This document shows, in pieces, positions 35,233 to 43,185 of a DNA stretch of 43,795 nt. Below the pieces are notes generated by a model. That model worked only from the letters and a program-made list of their open reading frames with translations. It did no database searches and was not told where the DNA came from. Position 1 is the first letter of the stretch, and each line of letters starts with the position of its first letter. The DNA comes from Sphaerobacteraceae bacterium (GTDB taxonomy: Bacteria; Chloroflexota; Chloroflexia; Thermomicrobiales; UBA6265), in contig JADDPH010000091.1 in the NCBI GenBank assembly GCA_016781925.1, forward strand, positions 97,017 to 140,811, in the 5' to 3' direction. Position numbers and translations under genes: made by a program.

Positions 35233-36591
35233 GTGGTTGAACAAACGAACGCCTCCCGGGCCAAAGCCCGCAAACCACAGGTTCTCAAAGGCTTTCGAGA
35301 TCATCTGCCCGGGCAGATGATCCTCCGGCAGCGCATCATGGCGATCGTCCGGGAGGTTTTTGAGCGCCACGGGTTTGAGCCGCTGGACACGCCGGCCATC
35401 GAGTATTTGGAGGTTCTCTCGGGGAAGGCAGGCGAGAACGAGAAGCTGATGTACCACTTCGCGGACCAGGGGGAGCGTGAGGTCGGCCTTCGATATGACC
35501 TTACGGTGCCGCTGGCTCGCGTCGTGGCCATGCACCAAAACGATCTCGTGCTGCCCTTCAAGCGTTATCACATGGCGCCTGTCTGGCGGTCGGAGAAACC
35601 TCAGCGAGGCCGGTTCCGGGAGTTCTGGCAGTGCGACGCCGACATCGTCGGATCGCCCTCCATGCTGGCCGATGCCCAAGTCGTCTCTGTCATGATCGAC
35701 GCCTTGGGTGCAATCGGCCTCCCCTCCGTCACGATTCGCATCAATCATCGAAAGCTGCTCGAAAGCCTTGCCCGCGCCGCTGGCGTACCAGACGCCCAGG
35801 CCGTCGGCGTCTACCGAATCATCGACAAACTCGACAAGATCGGCGGGGCCGCGGTGGTGGCGGAACTCGAACGCTCGGGGATCTCAGCGAGCGCCGCTAA
35901 GCGCGTCCTCGACCTTGTCGGCCGCACGGGAAAGCCTGACGATGTCCTCCATGTGCTCCGAGAAGACCTAGAGGGAATTCCCGGAGCCACCGAGGCGGTG
36001 GACCAGCTGGCCGACTTGTTCGGGTATCTTCACGAACTCGGTGTACCAGCCGACCGCTACGCCCTGGATCTGGCACTGGCGAGGGGCCTTGACTACTACA
36101 CGGGACCGGTCTTTGAGGCGACCGTCGAGGAGCCAAAGGTTGGTTCGGTCGCCGGGGCAGGACGCTACGACGGCCTAATTGGCACCTTCCTCGGACGGAC
36201 GGTGCCAGCCTCCGGCATGTCGCTTGGTTTGGAGCGGATCATCGAGGTCGTCGAGCAGTTTTCGTTGCTGCCGAGCAGATCCAGTGTGGCCGATGTCTTC
36301 GTTCCCGCTTTCCCTGACGCCATCGCGGCCGGGGCGACCATCACGACCATCTTGCGTGGAGCCGGGCTGCACGTCGACCAGTCAGTCCAGCCGCAACGTA
36401 GTGTCGGGGAGCAACTCAAATACGCCGGCCGCAAAGAGGTGCCTGTTGCCGTAATCGTGGGCGCCGCAGAAGCGGAGGCAGGGGTGTGCAATGTGAAAGA
36501 CCTTCGCACAGGTGTCCAGGAGACGTGCCCGCGAGACCAAGTGGTGGATCAGGTACTGTCCTTGCTCGCGCGCACGGAATCCGGCACCTAG
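35233..36591 (+). CDS. hisS: Histidyl-tRNA synthetase
   Basis: Class II aminoacyl-tRNA synthetase, 452 residues. It shows KGFRDHLPGQMILRQRI, GENEKLMYHFADQGEREVGL, RYDLTVPLARVVAMH, motif 2 FKRYHMAPVWRSEKPQRGRF followed by REFWQCDADIVG, the HisRS signature LARGLDYYTGPVFE, AGAGRYDGLIG and a C-terminal anticodon-binding domain (VADVFVPAFPD, then QLKYAGRKEVPVAVIVG). The RYDLT motif, instead of the RPEGT of E. coli HisRS, marks the branch shared with archaea, eukaryotes and some bacteria. GTG 35233 follows GGAG by 10 bp. I see no T-box leader in the 69-bp upstream gap. Confidence 0.97.
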   Translation: MVEQTNASRAKARKPQVLKGFRDHLPGQMILRQRIMAIVREVFERHGFEPLDTPAIEYLEVLSGKAGENEKLMYHFADQGEREVGLRYDLTVPLARVVAMHQNDLVLPFKRYHMAPVWRSEKPQRGRFREFWQCDADIVGSPSMLADAQVVSVMIDALGAIGLPSVTIRINHRKLLESLARAAGVPDAQAVGVYRIIDKLDKIGGAAVVAELERSGISASAAKRVLDLVGRTGKPDDVLHVLREDLEGIPGATEAVDQLADLFGYLHELGVPADRYALDLALARGLDYYTGPVFEATVEEPKVGSVAGAGRYDGLIGTFLGRTVPASGMSLGLERIIEVVEQFSLLPSRSSVADVFVPAFPDAIAAGATITTILRGAGLHVDQSVQPQRSVGEQLKYAGRKEVPVAVIVGAAEAEAGVCNVKDLRTGVQETCPRDQVVDQVLSLLARTESGT

Positions 36592-36742
36592 CGTTAGCGG
36601 CCCTTGAACCGCATGGCAGGAGCCTGGTCGGATGCGCTGGCAGCGCGATGGCTGCTGCGGGACCATCGAGGGGCTGAACGAAACGGGATGTGGAATCTTG
36701 GCTTTGACCAGGACCGGGACAGATAAGGAGAAGCGAGATTCG

Positions 36743-37447
36743 ATGGTGGAATCGACACCAGAAGCGTTTCAGGTCTACATGCTCGTCGTCGCCCATCCAG
36801 ACGACTCCGAGTTTTCCTCGGCGGGCACAGTGGCCCGCCTTTGCCAGGACGGGAAACGCGTCATCATCATTCAGGTAACCTCGGGGGATCGGGGAACGTC
36901 TGATCGGTCTGTCCACCCCGACGAGCTTGCCGCCACGCGTGAGGCAGAGCAGTTGGAAGCTGCTCGCCGCCTTGGGGTGGCCGAGGTGGTGTTCCTGCGG
37001 TGCAAGGATGGCGGATTGGTGCCGGATCTCGATCTTCGGGAGAAGGTCGTGCGGATGATTCGAATGCACCGCCCCGACGTGGTTATCACCCACGATCCCT
37101 TCAGACCCTATGCGTTTCATCCCGATCATCGTGCGGTCGGCTTTGCCACCCACGACGCCGTCTACCCCACCGCCCGCGACCACCTCTACTTTCCCGAGCA
37201 CCTTGAGGAGGGCTTGGAACCCCACAAGACCGCTGAGATTTGGTACTTCGGGGCGGAGACGCCCGATAAGTTCGTGGACATTACGGGCACATTTGATACC
37301 AAGATTGACGCGTTGATGGCCCACGTGAGCCAGGTCGGCAGCGCAGAGACCCTCCGGGAGAGGATGCGAGAGCGAGCAGCAGAACTTGCGAGCGGACAGG
37401 ACTTCGAGCTCGCGGAGGCGTTCAAAGTGGTGCATATGCGGCGGTGA
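36743..37447 (+). CDS. PIG-L family deacetylase
   Basis: Zinc-dependent N-deacetylase of the LmbE/PIG-L family, acting on N-acetylglucosamine-type or related small molecules. The 234-residue product has the zinc motif VVAHPDDSEF, VTSGDRGTS, TREAEQLEAARRLGV, VVITHDPFRPYAFHPDHRAV (third His of the site) and a C-terminal helix. ATG 36743 is preceded by AAGGAG 12 bp upstream; the frame is open to 36632 but those codons do not resemble the family. It heads a probable three-gene unit with the M24-fold protein and the galactokinase-like gene. BshB-, MshB- and chitobiose-type enzymes belong here, so the substrate is open. Confidence 0.92.
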   Translation: MVESTPEAFQVYMLVVAHPDDSEFSSAGTVARLCQDGKRVIIIQVTSGDRGTSDRSVHPDELAATREAEQLEAARRLGVAEVVFLRCKDGGLVPDLDLREKVVRMIRMHRPDVVITHDPFRPYAFHPDHRAVGFATHDAVYPTARDHLYFPEHLEEGLEPHKTAEIWYFGAETPDKFVDITGTFDTKIDALMAHVSQVGSAETLRERMRERAAELASGQDFELAEAFKVVHMRR

Positions 37448-37513
37448 GCCCGCCCACTGGATCGCCGCCGATCGATCTGCCGCTGAGGGGAACCATCGAC
37501 GCTGGAGGCGATT

Positions 37514-38683
37514 ATGGATCGCGCGCGTGAGTTTCGGGCGAAACACGGGCGGGTCGTCGGGTTCCTGGAGCAGGCTGGACTCGACGGCATACTGCTCCGG
37601 ACACGGTCGAACCTATCTTGGCTGGGGTCAGGACCGGCTGATGGAGCGTCCCTCGACGCGGTTCAGGGATCGCGCTCCGAGATTTGGCATCAGTCCGATA
37701 CCGGCGTGATGGCGTTTGTCGTTTCCCGCGAACGCGTCACGCTCGTAACCGAAAATATCGAGTTGCCTCGCCTCCTTCGGGACGAGTTCCCGGACCTCGA
37801 CCTTGATGTTGTGGCGCAGCCGTGGCACGAGAGCGATGTCGTCCGAGCCACGGTCGACAGCTTGCCAGGTCCGCACAAACTTATTGGCACGGACCTCGCC
37901 GACGCCCCGCTCGTGCAAGCCTTCCAGAACCACGGTGTCTCCCTGGTTGACCTCCGGGACCAAATCACCGAGCTCCGCGCCAGCCTCCTGCCGAGGGAGT
38001 TGGAGCGATACCGTTGGCTCGGCGCCACCGCCTCCGTCGTGATGACCGAGGTCTGCCGCGAAATTCGCCCCGGCACGCCTGAGTCAGCCGTCGTGGCGGA
38101 CGCTCACCGGCGGCTGCGCAAGGTGGGCATCGCCCAGGAGGTCGATATTGTCTGCGCCGACGACCGGCTCTGGCAGGATCGGCATGGCTTGTACAGCGAC
38201 CGTCGGATCGAGCGAGTGGCGATGGTGGTCTTCTGCGCTCATAAATGGGGCCTCGTCGCGAACCTGACGCGAATGATCCACTTCGGCCCGGTCCCGGATT
38301 CTTTGGCCGATCGCCATCGTGCCATCGCCAATCTCGACCGGCGGATCATGGACGCGACAACTCCAGGTGTCGCCCTCGCCGACATCTTCACCGGCACCCT
38401 CATCCCCGGGTATGCCGACATCGGCGAGCCTGACGCCTGGCGCGATCACCACCAGGGCGGCTCGACGGGATACAGCGGCCGGGACCAGCGGGTCACGCCC
38501 ATGACAGAGGGCACGGTCCAGATCAATCAGGCGTTCGCGTGGAACCCGTCACTCCCAGGGGCCAAGAGCGAGGATACCTTTGTGACCACGGAACGGGGCG
38601 CGGAGGTGCTCACCCTCGACGACGCCTGGCCGCGGTACGAGGAGTCGGGACGCCCAGCGATCCTTTCCCTAGGCACCCGGTGA
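37514..38683 (+). CDS. M24 peptidase-like protein with degenerate metal site
   Basis: The 389-residue protein has the two-domain architecture of Xaa-Pro peptidases: an N-terminal creatinase-like domain (LEQAGLDGILLRTRSNLSWL) and a pita-bread domain preceded by LRASLLPRELERYRWLGATA. In active M24 enzymes the ligands are D-D-H-E-E. Here the Asp pair is replaced (MVVFCAHKWGLVANLTRMIH), the His loop reads RDHHQGGSTGYSGRDQ, the first Glu is Asn (VQINQAFAWNPSLPG), and only the last Glu remains (AKSEDTFVTT). It is therefore probably a non-peptidase member, perhaps creatinase-like, or a binding protein. ATG 37514 has GGAGG upstream. It overlaps the kinase gene by GTGA. Confidence 0.88.
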   Translation: MDRAREFRAKHGRVVGFLEQAGLDGILLRTRSNLSWLGSGPADGASLDAVQGSRSEIWHQSDTGVMAFVVSRERVTLVTENIELPRLLRDEFPDLDLDVVAQPWHESDVVRATVDSLPGPHKLIGTDLADAPLVQAFQNHGVSLVDLRDQITELRASLLPRELERYRWLGATASVVMTEVCREIRPGTPESAVVADAHRRLRKVGIAQEVDIVCADDRLWQDRHGLYSDRRIERVAMVVFCAHKWGLVANLTRMIHFGPVPDSLADRHRAIANLDRRIMDATTPGVALADIFTGTLIPGYADIGEPDAWRDHHQGGSTGYSGRDQRVTPMTEGTVQINQAFAWNPSLPGAKSEDTFVTTERGAEVLTLDDAWPRYEESGRPAILSLGTR

Positions 38684-39918
38684 GCGCGGATGTGACGGCG
38701 GCTCCAGCGACGACGCGTGCCCTCGCTGGAGCAAGAACGGCCTATGGGGAGGACTGGGCACCCTCCGTGCGGGCCATAGCGCCCGGCCGGATCGAACTCC
38801 TCGGCAATCACCTGGACTACAACGGCGGCCCTGTGTTGGCAGCGGCCATCAACCGGGTTGTCACGGTGCTGGCGAGGGACCTAGAAGGGGCGGACAGCCG
38901 CATTCGTGTGGTGGCCACGGACGTCGGAATGGGTCCCGAAGAACTCCAGGTCACGACACTGGCGGGGTGGCGCCATGGTGCTCCCCCGGCCAGCCCCTTC
39001 GATTATGCGCGGGGACTTGTCGCGGCGGTGCAGGAACGGCCGGGCCTAGGGCTCCGGATCCCCTCGGAGATCACGTTCGCCGGGGACGTACCGATCGGGT
39101 TCGGGTTAAGTTCGTCCGCCGCCCTCTGCGTTGCCCTTGCCTCAGCACTGGTTCGGCGGCCGTTGGAGGTGAAGCAATGGGTGCTGCTGGCTCAGGAGGC
39201 GGAGCACCGGGCAGGAACGCCCTGCGGCACCATGGACCAAGCGGCCTCGGTCGCGGGCGGGGTGATCCGATACGACGCCGCCACGCTGGCCGTCGAACAC
39301 CTTCGGCCTGATTTGGGCAACCTGACGTTCATCGTGGCCGACTCCGGCGTAGATCGATCCCTCGGCGCCTCCGCTTACCCCACCCGCGTCTCGGAAGCGG
39401 GCCAGATCCTGGAAATGGCGAAAGGGACGTTCAGAGAGGACATCCCACATTTGGCGGCAATCGATCGGGACCAGATGGACCGCCTCATCGCGCACGGATT
39501 AACGCCTGTACTCAGCCGCCGACTGCTCCACATCGTCTCGGAAGCCCAGCGGGTGGAGCTGGGAGTGGCAGCGCTTCGCCAGAGCGACTGGCCGACCTTT
39601 GGCGACCTCATGACGGCATCCGGCCTCTCATCGGCGACCGACTATGACGTGAGTCATCCCCAGGTGGAAGAGCTCGTCGGCCACATTTTGGCAGTGGAGG
39701 GCGTTCTTGGGGCAAGAATGATGGGCGGGGGTGGGGGCGGCACCGCCCTAGCCCTCCTCCCCAGCGACCGGGTCGGCGCTTTAGAAGCGGCTCTCCGCCA
39801 AAGCTACTACGCCCGCTACGGCATGAACGATCGCCAGGATCTCGTTCAGCGGTGCGCGTTCGCGCCGGGAGCCCGTGTCGAAACCGAGTCCCTTACCGCG
39901 GCCGATGTGGAGCGATAA
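38680..39918 (+). CDS. Galactokinase-like GHMP kinase
   Basis: Phosphorylates a sugar (probably galactose or a related hexose/amino sugar) with ATP. The 412-residue protein shows the substrate motif APGRIELLGNHLDYNGGPVL, the GHMP ATP loop VPIGFGLSSSAALCVALA, the catalytic-base region GTPCGTMDQAASVAGG and the C-terminal MMGGGGGGTALALLP. Classical galactokinases have GEHTDY; here Asn replaces Glu (GNHLDY), as in the GNHTDH of some Bacteroidetes/Firmicutes enzymes. No galT, galE or galM is near. GTG 38680 overlaps the M24 stop (GTGA); the frame is open upstream to 38539, inside the M24 gene. Confidence 0.85.
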   Translation: MSADVTAAPATTRALAGARTAYGEDWAPSVRAIAPGRIELLGNHLDYNGGPVLAAAINRVVTVLARDLEGADSRIRVVATDVGMGPEELQVTTLAGWRHGAPPASPFDYARGLVAAVQERPGLGLRIPSEITFAGDVPIGFGLSSSAALCVALASALVRRPLEVKQWVLLAQEAEHRAGTPCGTMDQAASVAGGVIRYDAATLAVEHLRPDLGNLTFIVADSGVDRSLGASAYPTRVSEAGQILEMAKGTFREDIPHLAAIDRDQMDRLIAHGLTPVLSRRLLHIVSEAQRVELGVAALRQSDWPTFGDLMTASGLSSATDYDVSHPQVEELVGHILAVEGVLGARMMGGGGGGTALALLPSDRVGALEAALRQSYYARYGMNDRQDLVQRCAFAPGARVETESLTAADVER

Positions 39919-39927
39919 GGAAACCGT

Positions 39928-39943
39928 GAGCAGAGAGCTGCTC
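39928..39943. terminator. Small hairpin downstream of the kinase gene
   Basis: GAGCAG - AGAG - CTGCTC forms a perfect 6-bp stem 9 bp after the galactokinase-like stop, between convergent genes. It is followed by CTTGC only, so it is a weak terminator candidate. Confidence 0.4.
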
Positions 39944-40016
39944 CTTGCACGCCTCCTGATCCCACGACTGCTGAACCGTGGCCGCGTCGAGCAGACGACG
40001 CAGGGCGGGAAACGGC

Positions 40017-40334
40017 CTACCAGCCCAGGAGGGCGCGTTTCGACTTGCGCTTGATGTCGCGGCTCCCTCGCCGGCGGTTTCGGTAGGCGGTGGTGAGGTG
40101 CTGGCCGCTGACCGGGTCAAGGACGAGGACGGTACCTTCCAATCGCCGAAGCCGGTCCTCACGCCGATGCTCAGCAGGGATGTCGCGGCGTCCGAGGTGG
40201 ACGAAGCAGGCCTTCCCGGTGTGGAGAACGCGGCCGTGGGCGAAGACGTACCCGACATCTTCGTAGCTCAGGTTGCGCTGAGCGAGGCGACGACCGGCGT
40301 GCTGGGAGATGCTTGAGATCCTTTGCGTGCGCAC
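40017..40334 (-). CDS. Small DUF4258-like protein
   Basis: The 105-residue basic protein contains ISQHAGRRLAQRNLSYEDV followed by GYVFAHGRVLHTGKACFVHL, then GRRDIPAEHRREDRL, LEGTVLVLDPVSGQHLTTAY and RNRRRGSRDIKRK. The pattern (His..Arg-x-x-x-R..., Val-Ile-x-G, then a Thr-Val-Tyr strand and a basic tail) is that of DUF4258, a domain with RelE/BrnT-like small toxin folds, in a variant I recall from Chloroflexota. GTG 40334 is preceded by AAGGGGGG. No partner antitoxin gene is seen next to it. It has an unusually strong promoter with a palindrome at the start site. Confidence 0.72.
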   Translation of the reverse strand: MRTQRISSISQHAGRRLAQRNLSYEDVGYVFAHGRVLHTGKACFVHLGRRDIPAEHRREDRLRRLEGTVLVLDPVSGQHLTTAYRNRRRGSRDIKRKSKRALLGW

Positions 40335-40419
40335 CCTACCCCCCCTTCGCGACGTCCTGTTCCTCCGCCCGGATGGCTCTCCTTCCCCAGTACCACCTGC
40401 CCGGTACACCTCGGGCGAG

Positions 40420-40456
40420 TGTACGTACATTATGTAGGCCGGGACTCCTCTGTCAA
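40420..40456 (-). promoter_or_regulatory. Near-consensus promoter with palindrome, DUF4258-like gene
   Basis: On the - strand, consensus TTGACA (40451-40456), a 16-bp spacer and CATAAT (40429-40434, five of six -10 matches). The perfect 10-bp palindrome TGTACGTACA (40420-40429) overlaps the edge of the -10 and the expected start site, where a repressor could bind. It is the best promoter match found in the window. Confidence 0.75.
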
Positions 40457-40487
40457 GGCCCCGCCGTTCAACCAAAAGGATAATCGT

Positions 40488-41480
40488 TTAGTAGCCTTCC
40501 GCCAGGTCCACCACGTTTCGGAGCGGCTGGCCGGTGATAAACCGATCGATATTGTCCTCGAAAAGATCGAGTGCTCGATCCCAGTAGCGCGGAGTGCCAC
40601 CCGACGTGTGCGCGGTGATGATGACGTTCTCCATCGCCCACAGTGGCGAAGCGGCCGGCAGCGGTTCCGGATCCGTGACGTCGAGCCCAGCGCCAGCAAT
40701 GCCGCCCTTGTGGAGGGCATCAATGAGATCTTCCGTCCGGACCACCCCACCCCGGCCGATGTTGTACAGGTAGGACGAGGGCTGCATGGTGGACAAGAGT
40801 CGCCGGTCGAACAGGCCGGCGGTCTGTGCGGTGAGGGGCAGGCAAATGGCGACATGATCGGCCAGAGGGAGGAGATCCGGCAACTCCTCGACGGTGCCTA
40901 TCCGCTGAATACCGTCCGGCACCGGCTGGTTCAACCGGCGCCGGACTCCGAAAACCTCCATCCCAAACGCCGACGCCCGCTGAGCGAGAGCCATACCGAT
41001 GTCCCCCAGTCCAACCACGAGCAGCCGCTGATTGTGCAGTTCGAAGACGTGCGAACGCACCACGTCGTCTTTCCACTCGTGTTTGATCTGGTTGCGAAAC
41101 AGGGTAGGGAACCCGCGCGCGAAAGAGAGCATCATGGCCATGACGTGTTCTGCAATGTTGACGGCATGAACCCCGCTGGCGTTCGTGAGAAGAATGCCGC
41201 GCTGGATCAGGACCGGGTGCAGTACGCCCTCGACGCCTGCCCCACCTGTTTGGAGCCAGCGAAGAGCAGGCGCTGACTTCACATCCTCTGGATCGAGGTG
41301 CCAGGTGGCAACCGCATCCGCATCAGCGACCGCTTCGCTCACCCGGGAAGATTCCACAGATCGGAAGTCGACATCCGGAAAGCGGGCCCGGAGGCGGGCC
41401 AGGTGAGTCTCAGTAAAGGGCAGGGCGATCACCACTGTACGCAGTCCGCGATCCCCATTCCTCGCCCGCTGGTCACCCAC
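40488..41480 (-). CDS. D-isomer-specific 2-hydroxyacid dehydrogenase
   Basis: NAD(P)-dependent reductase or dehydrogenase of 2-oxo/2-hydroxy acids. The 330-residue protein has the substrate loop LQTGGAGVEGVLHP, GVHAVNIAEHVMAMMLSFAR, the Rossmann motif LLVVGLGDIGMALAQRASAF, HVAICLPLTAQT, and the catalytic set Arg in YNIGRGGVV, Glu in VTDPEPLP, His in ITAHTSGGTP. An Arg after the Rossmann strand (GVRRR) suggests NADP preference. GTG 41480 has GGGAGG 6 bp upstream; the frame runs open to 42164, but the extra 228 residues are low-complexity and overlap moaA, so they are rejected. Substrate not predictable; glyoxylate/hydroxypyruvate reductases are relatives. Confidence 0.9.
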   Translation of the reverse strand: MGDQRARNGDRGLRTVVIALPFTETHLARLRARFPDVDFRSVESSRVSEAVADADAVATWHLDPEDVKSAPALRWLQTGGAGVEGVLHPVLIQRGILLTNASGVHAVNIAEHVMAMMLSFARGFPTLFRNQIKHEWKDDVVRSHVFELHNQRLLVVGLGDIGMALAQRASAFGMEVFGVRRRLNQPVPDGIQRIGTVEELPDLLPLADHVAICLPLTAQTAGLFDRRLLSTMQPSSYLYNIGRGGVVRTEDLIDALHKGGIAGAGLDVTDPEPLPAASPLWAMENVIITAHTSGGTPRYWDRALDLFEDNIDRFITGQPLRNVVDLAEGY

Positions 41481-41941
41481 CCTCAGCCTCCCGTCGCCCG
41501 TTTGATCGTGCCGGAGCGGCAGCTCAGCACCGGCATCAGAACGTGAACGGGGCCACGGGCGCCGATCCAGTCCCGCCAGCCCCTTACCTACGCCGATCGC
41601 CCCGGCAGAGACTCCGCGGCGTGCGATAACCCGTCCCCAATGTGCGCTCCGGAGAGGCGGGGTCGTGGTGGAACGAGTGGCGAGATGGCGGTCGCTGCCA
41701 CTGCTCGGAGCGCGATTAGTTCCCTTGTTCCACCGCAGGTGCCCAGATGGTTCGCCAGGCCCTCGCCTTCCCGATCGAGCTTGCCCCCTGGCGCCGCCTC
41801 CCCGCGCCGCGAGATTTTCGAAGATGCGGACGTGACCGCCGTGGCGACAGATGACGTCTGTGAACTTCTCGCGGTGAAAGCGTCGGGTTGACGTCGAGGC
41901 AGGACCATACGGCAGGCGGCGAAACCGGGGTAGGACGCCGG
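41481..41941. other. 461-bp gap without a supported gene
   Basis: Open frames exist on both strands (for example 41640-41891 + and 41588-41908 -). Their products are Arg/Ser/Pro-rich with no family resemblance and no ribosome binding site, as expected for GC-rich noncoding DNA. No repeat, tRNA or clear promoter was found. A decayed gene cannot be excluded. Confidence 0.5.
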
Positions 41942-42985
41942 TTACCCTCCGATTTGAGACATGCCGCGAACGGTTTGACGGTCCCCCTCTGCCAGCCCAT
42001 GCCCCCAGGGCTTCCGCCAGATGCCGGCTCGCATTTGACGCGCAATCGCGGCATCGTCCGCGCCACATCGCATCAGATCGCGCAGGTCCACCTCGTCTCC
42101 ACGCAGCAGACACAGGCGAAGCTTGCCGTCGGCCGTCAAGCGCACGCGATTGCAGAAGGCGCAAAAGGGAGCGGAGACAGGGGAAATGAACCCGATCGTG
42201 CCGGCTGCACCCCGAATACGCCAGACCCGGGCCGGATCGTCAGGGGGAGCCTCAACCTGCTCGAGCGGGCCGAAGCGCTCCTCAAGCCGAACTTGGGTCT
42301 CCTCGGAGGTAACCAAGCCCTCGTCGTGAACCGTCCCAACCCCCTCCAGCGGCATAATCTCCAGGAACCGCACCTGCCAGGGTCGGTCGAGAGTGAGGGC
42401 CGCGAGGTCACCCACTTCGTGCTCGTTCTGGTTGCGGACCACAACCGCATTCAGCTTGACCGGCCGAAGTCCAACCGCCTCGGCGGCTTCAATCCCCTGC
42501 CAAACCAGGTCGAGCCGCCCACCACGGGTAATCGCCTTAAACTTCTCAGCTTCCAGTGTGTCGATACTGATGTTGACCCGGTCAAGACCAGCCGCCCTAA
42601 GGTCAGCCGCGAGGCGCCCCAACAGCAGCCCGTTCGTGGTCATCGAGAGTTCGGTGATGCCGGGGAACGCCTTCATGGCTCGCACGAGTTCGACGATGTG
42701 AGGGCGAATCGTGGGCTCTCCACCGGTCAGCCGCAGTTTGGTGAAGCCCAGATCCGCGGCAATGCGGACCACTCGGAGCAATTCCTCGTCGGTCAGCAAC
42801 TCCTCCCGTCGCTGGAACTTCATGCCCAACGCCGGCATGCAATAGACACACCGGAAGTTGCACCGGTCGGTGAGGGAGATCCGGAGGTAGGTCATCGCCC
42901 GGCCGTAAGCGTCGCGCGTGAGCGTCACCGGGGAGACGGCGGTATCGGAGGACGAGCGACGCGACGTTGGGAGGATAAGGACCAC
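41942..42985 (-). CDS. moaA: GTP 3',8-cyclase (molybdenum cofactor biosynthesis MoaA)
   Basis: Radical SAM enzyme that converts GTP to 3',8-cyclo-7,8-dihydro-GTP, the first committed step of molybdopterin synthesis together with MoaC. The 347 residues include the N-terminal SAM [4Fe-4S] motif TDRCNFRCVYCMP, LTGGEPTIRPH, MTTNGLLL, VRFLEIMPLEGVG, the second cluster Cys set in SAPFCAFCNRVRLTADGKLR with LCLL, and the C-terminal Gly-Gly (SQIGG). GTG 42985 follows AGGAG by 7 bp; GTG 43012 is also in frame. A weak promoter candidate (TTGACC 43107-43112, 18 bp, TAGTGT 43083-43088, - strand) lies in the 200-bp gap upstream, and TATAAC follows at 43054-43059. No Moco riboswitch was recognised. Confidence 0.97.
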   Translation of the reverse strand: MVLILPTSRRSSSDTAVSPVTLTRDAYGRAMTYLRISLTDRCNFRCVYCMPALGMKFQRREELLTDEELLRVVRIAADLGFTKLRLTGGEPTIRPHIVELVRAMKAFPGITELSMTTNGLLLGRLAADLRAAGLDRVNISIDTLEAEKFKAITRGGRLDLVWQGIEAAEAVGLRPVKLNAVVVRNQNEHEVGDLAALTLDRPWQVRFLEIMPLEGVGTVHDEGLVTSEETQVRLEERFGPLEQVEAPPDDPARVWRIRGAAGTIGFISPVSAPFCAFCNRVRLTADGKLRLCLLRGDEVDLRDLMRCGADDAAIARQMRAGIWRKPWGHGLAEGDRQTVRGMSQIGG

Positions 42986-43185
42986 CGAGATACTCCTGAG
43001 TCGAGCGTCCACAACGACACCGATAACGGCGGCGTGAATTCGACCAACGGGTTATAGCCAACCATTGACTATCCTAGGGAGCACACTACCACCGCCCCTC
43101 GGTCACGGTCAAACCGGACAAACGAGCGGTGATGTTGCGGTCGCATGGAGGCGCGACATCTCACGCCACCACGTGCCCTCCGTCT

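Noticed and set aside
39978-40316. 112-codon + strand frame opposite the DUF4258-like gene
   Set aside because: The - strand product has recognisable conserved motifs, a ribosome binding site and a near-consensus promoter; the + strand product has none.
41481-42164. 228-residue N-terminal extension of the D-2-hydroxyacid dehydrogenase
   Set aside because: Low-complexity Arg-rich sequence overlapping the moaA 3' end; GGGAGG before GTG 41480 marks the real start.
41888-43057. 389-codon + strand frame antisense to moaA
   Set aside because: MoaA cysteine motifs and the C-terminal GG are on the - strand.
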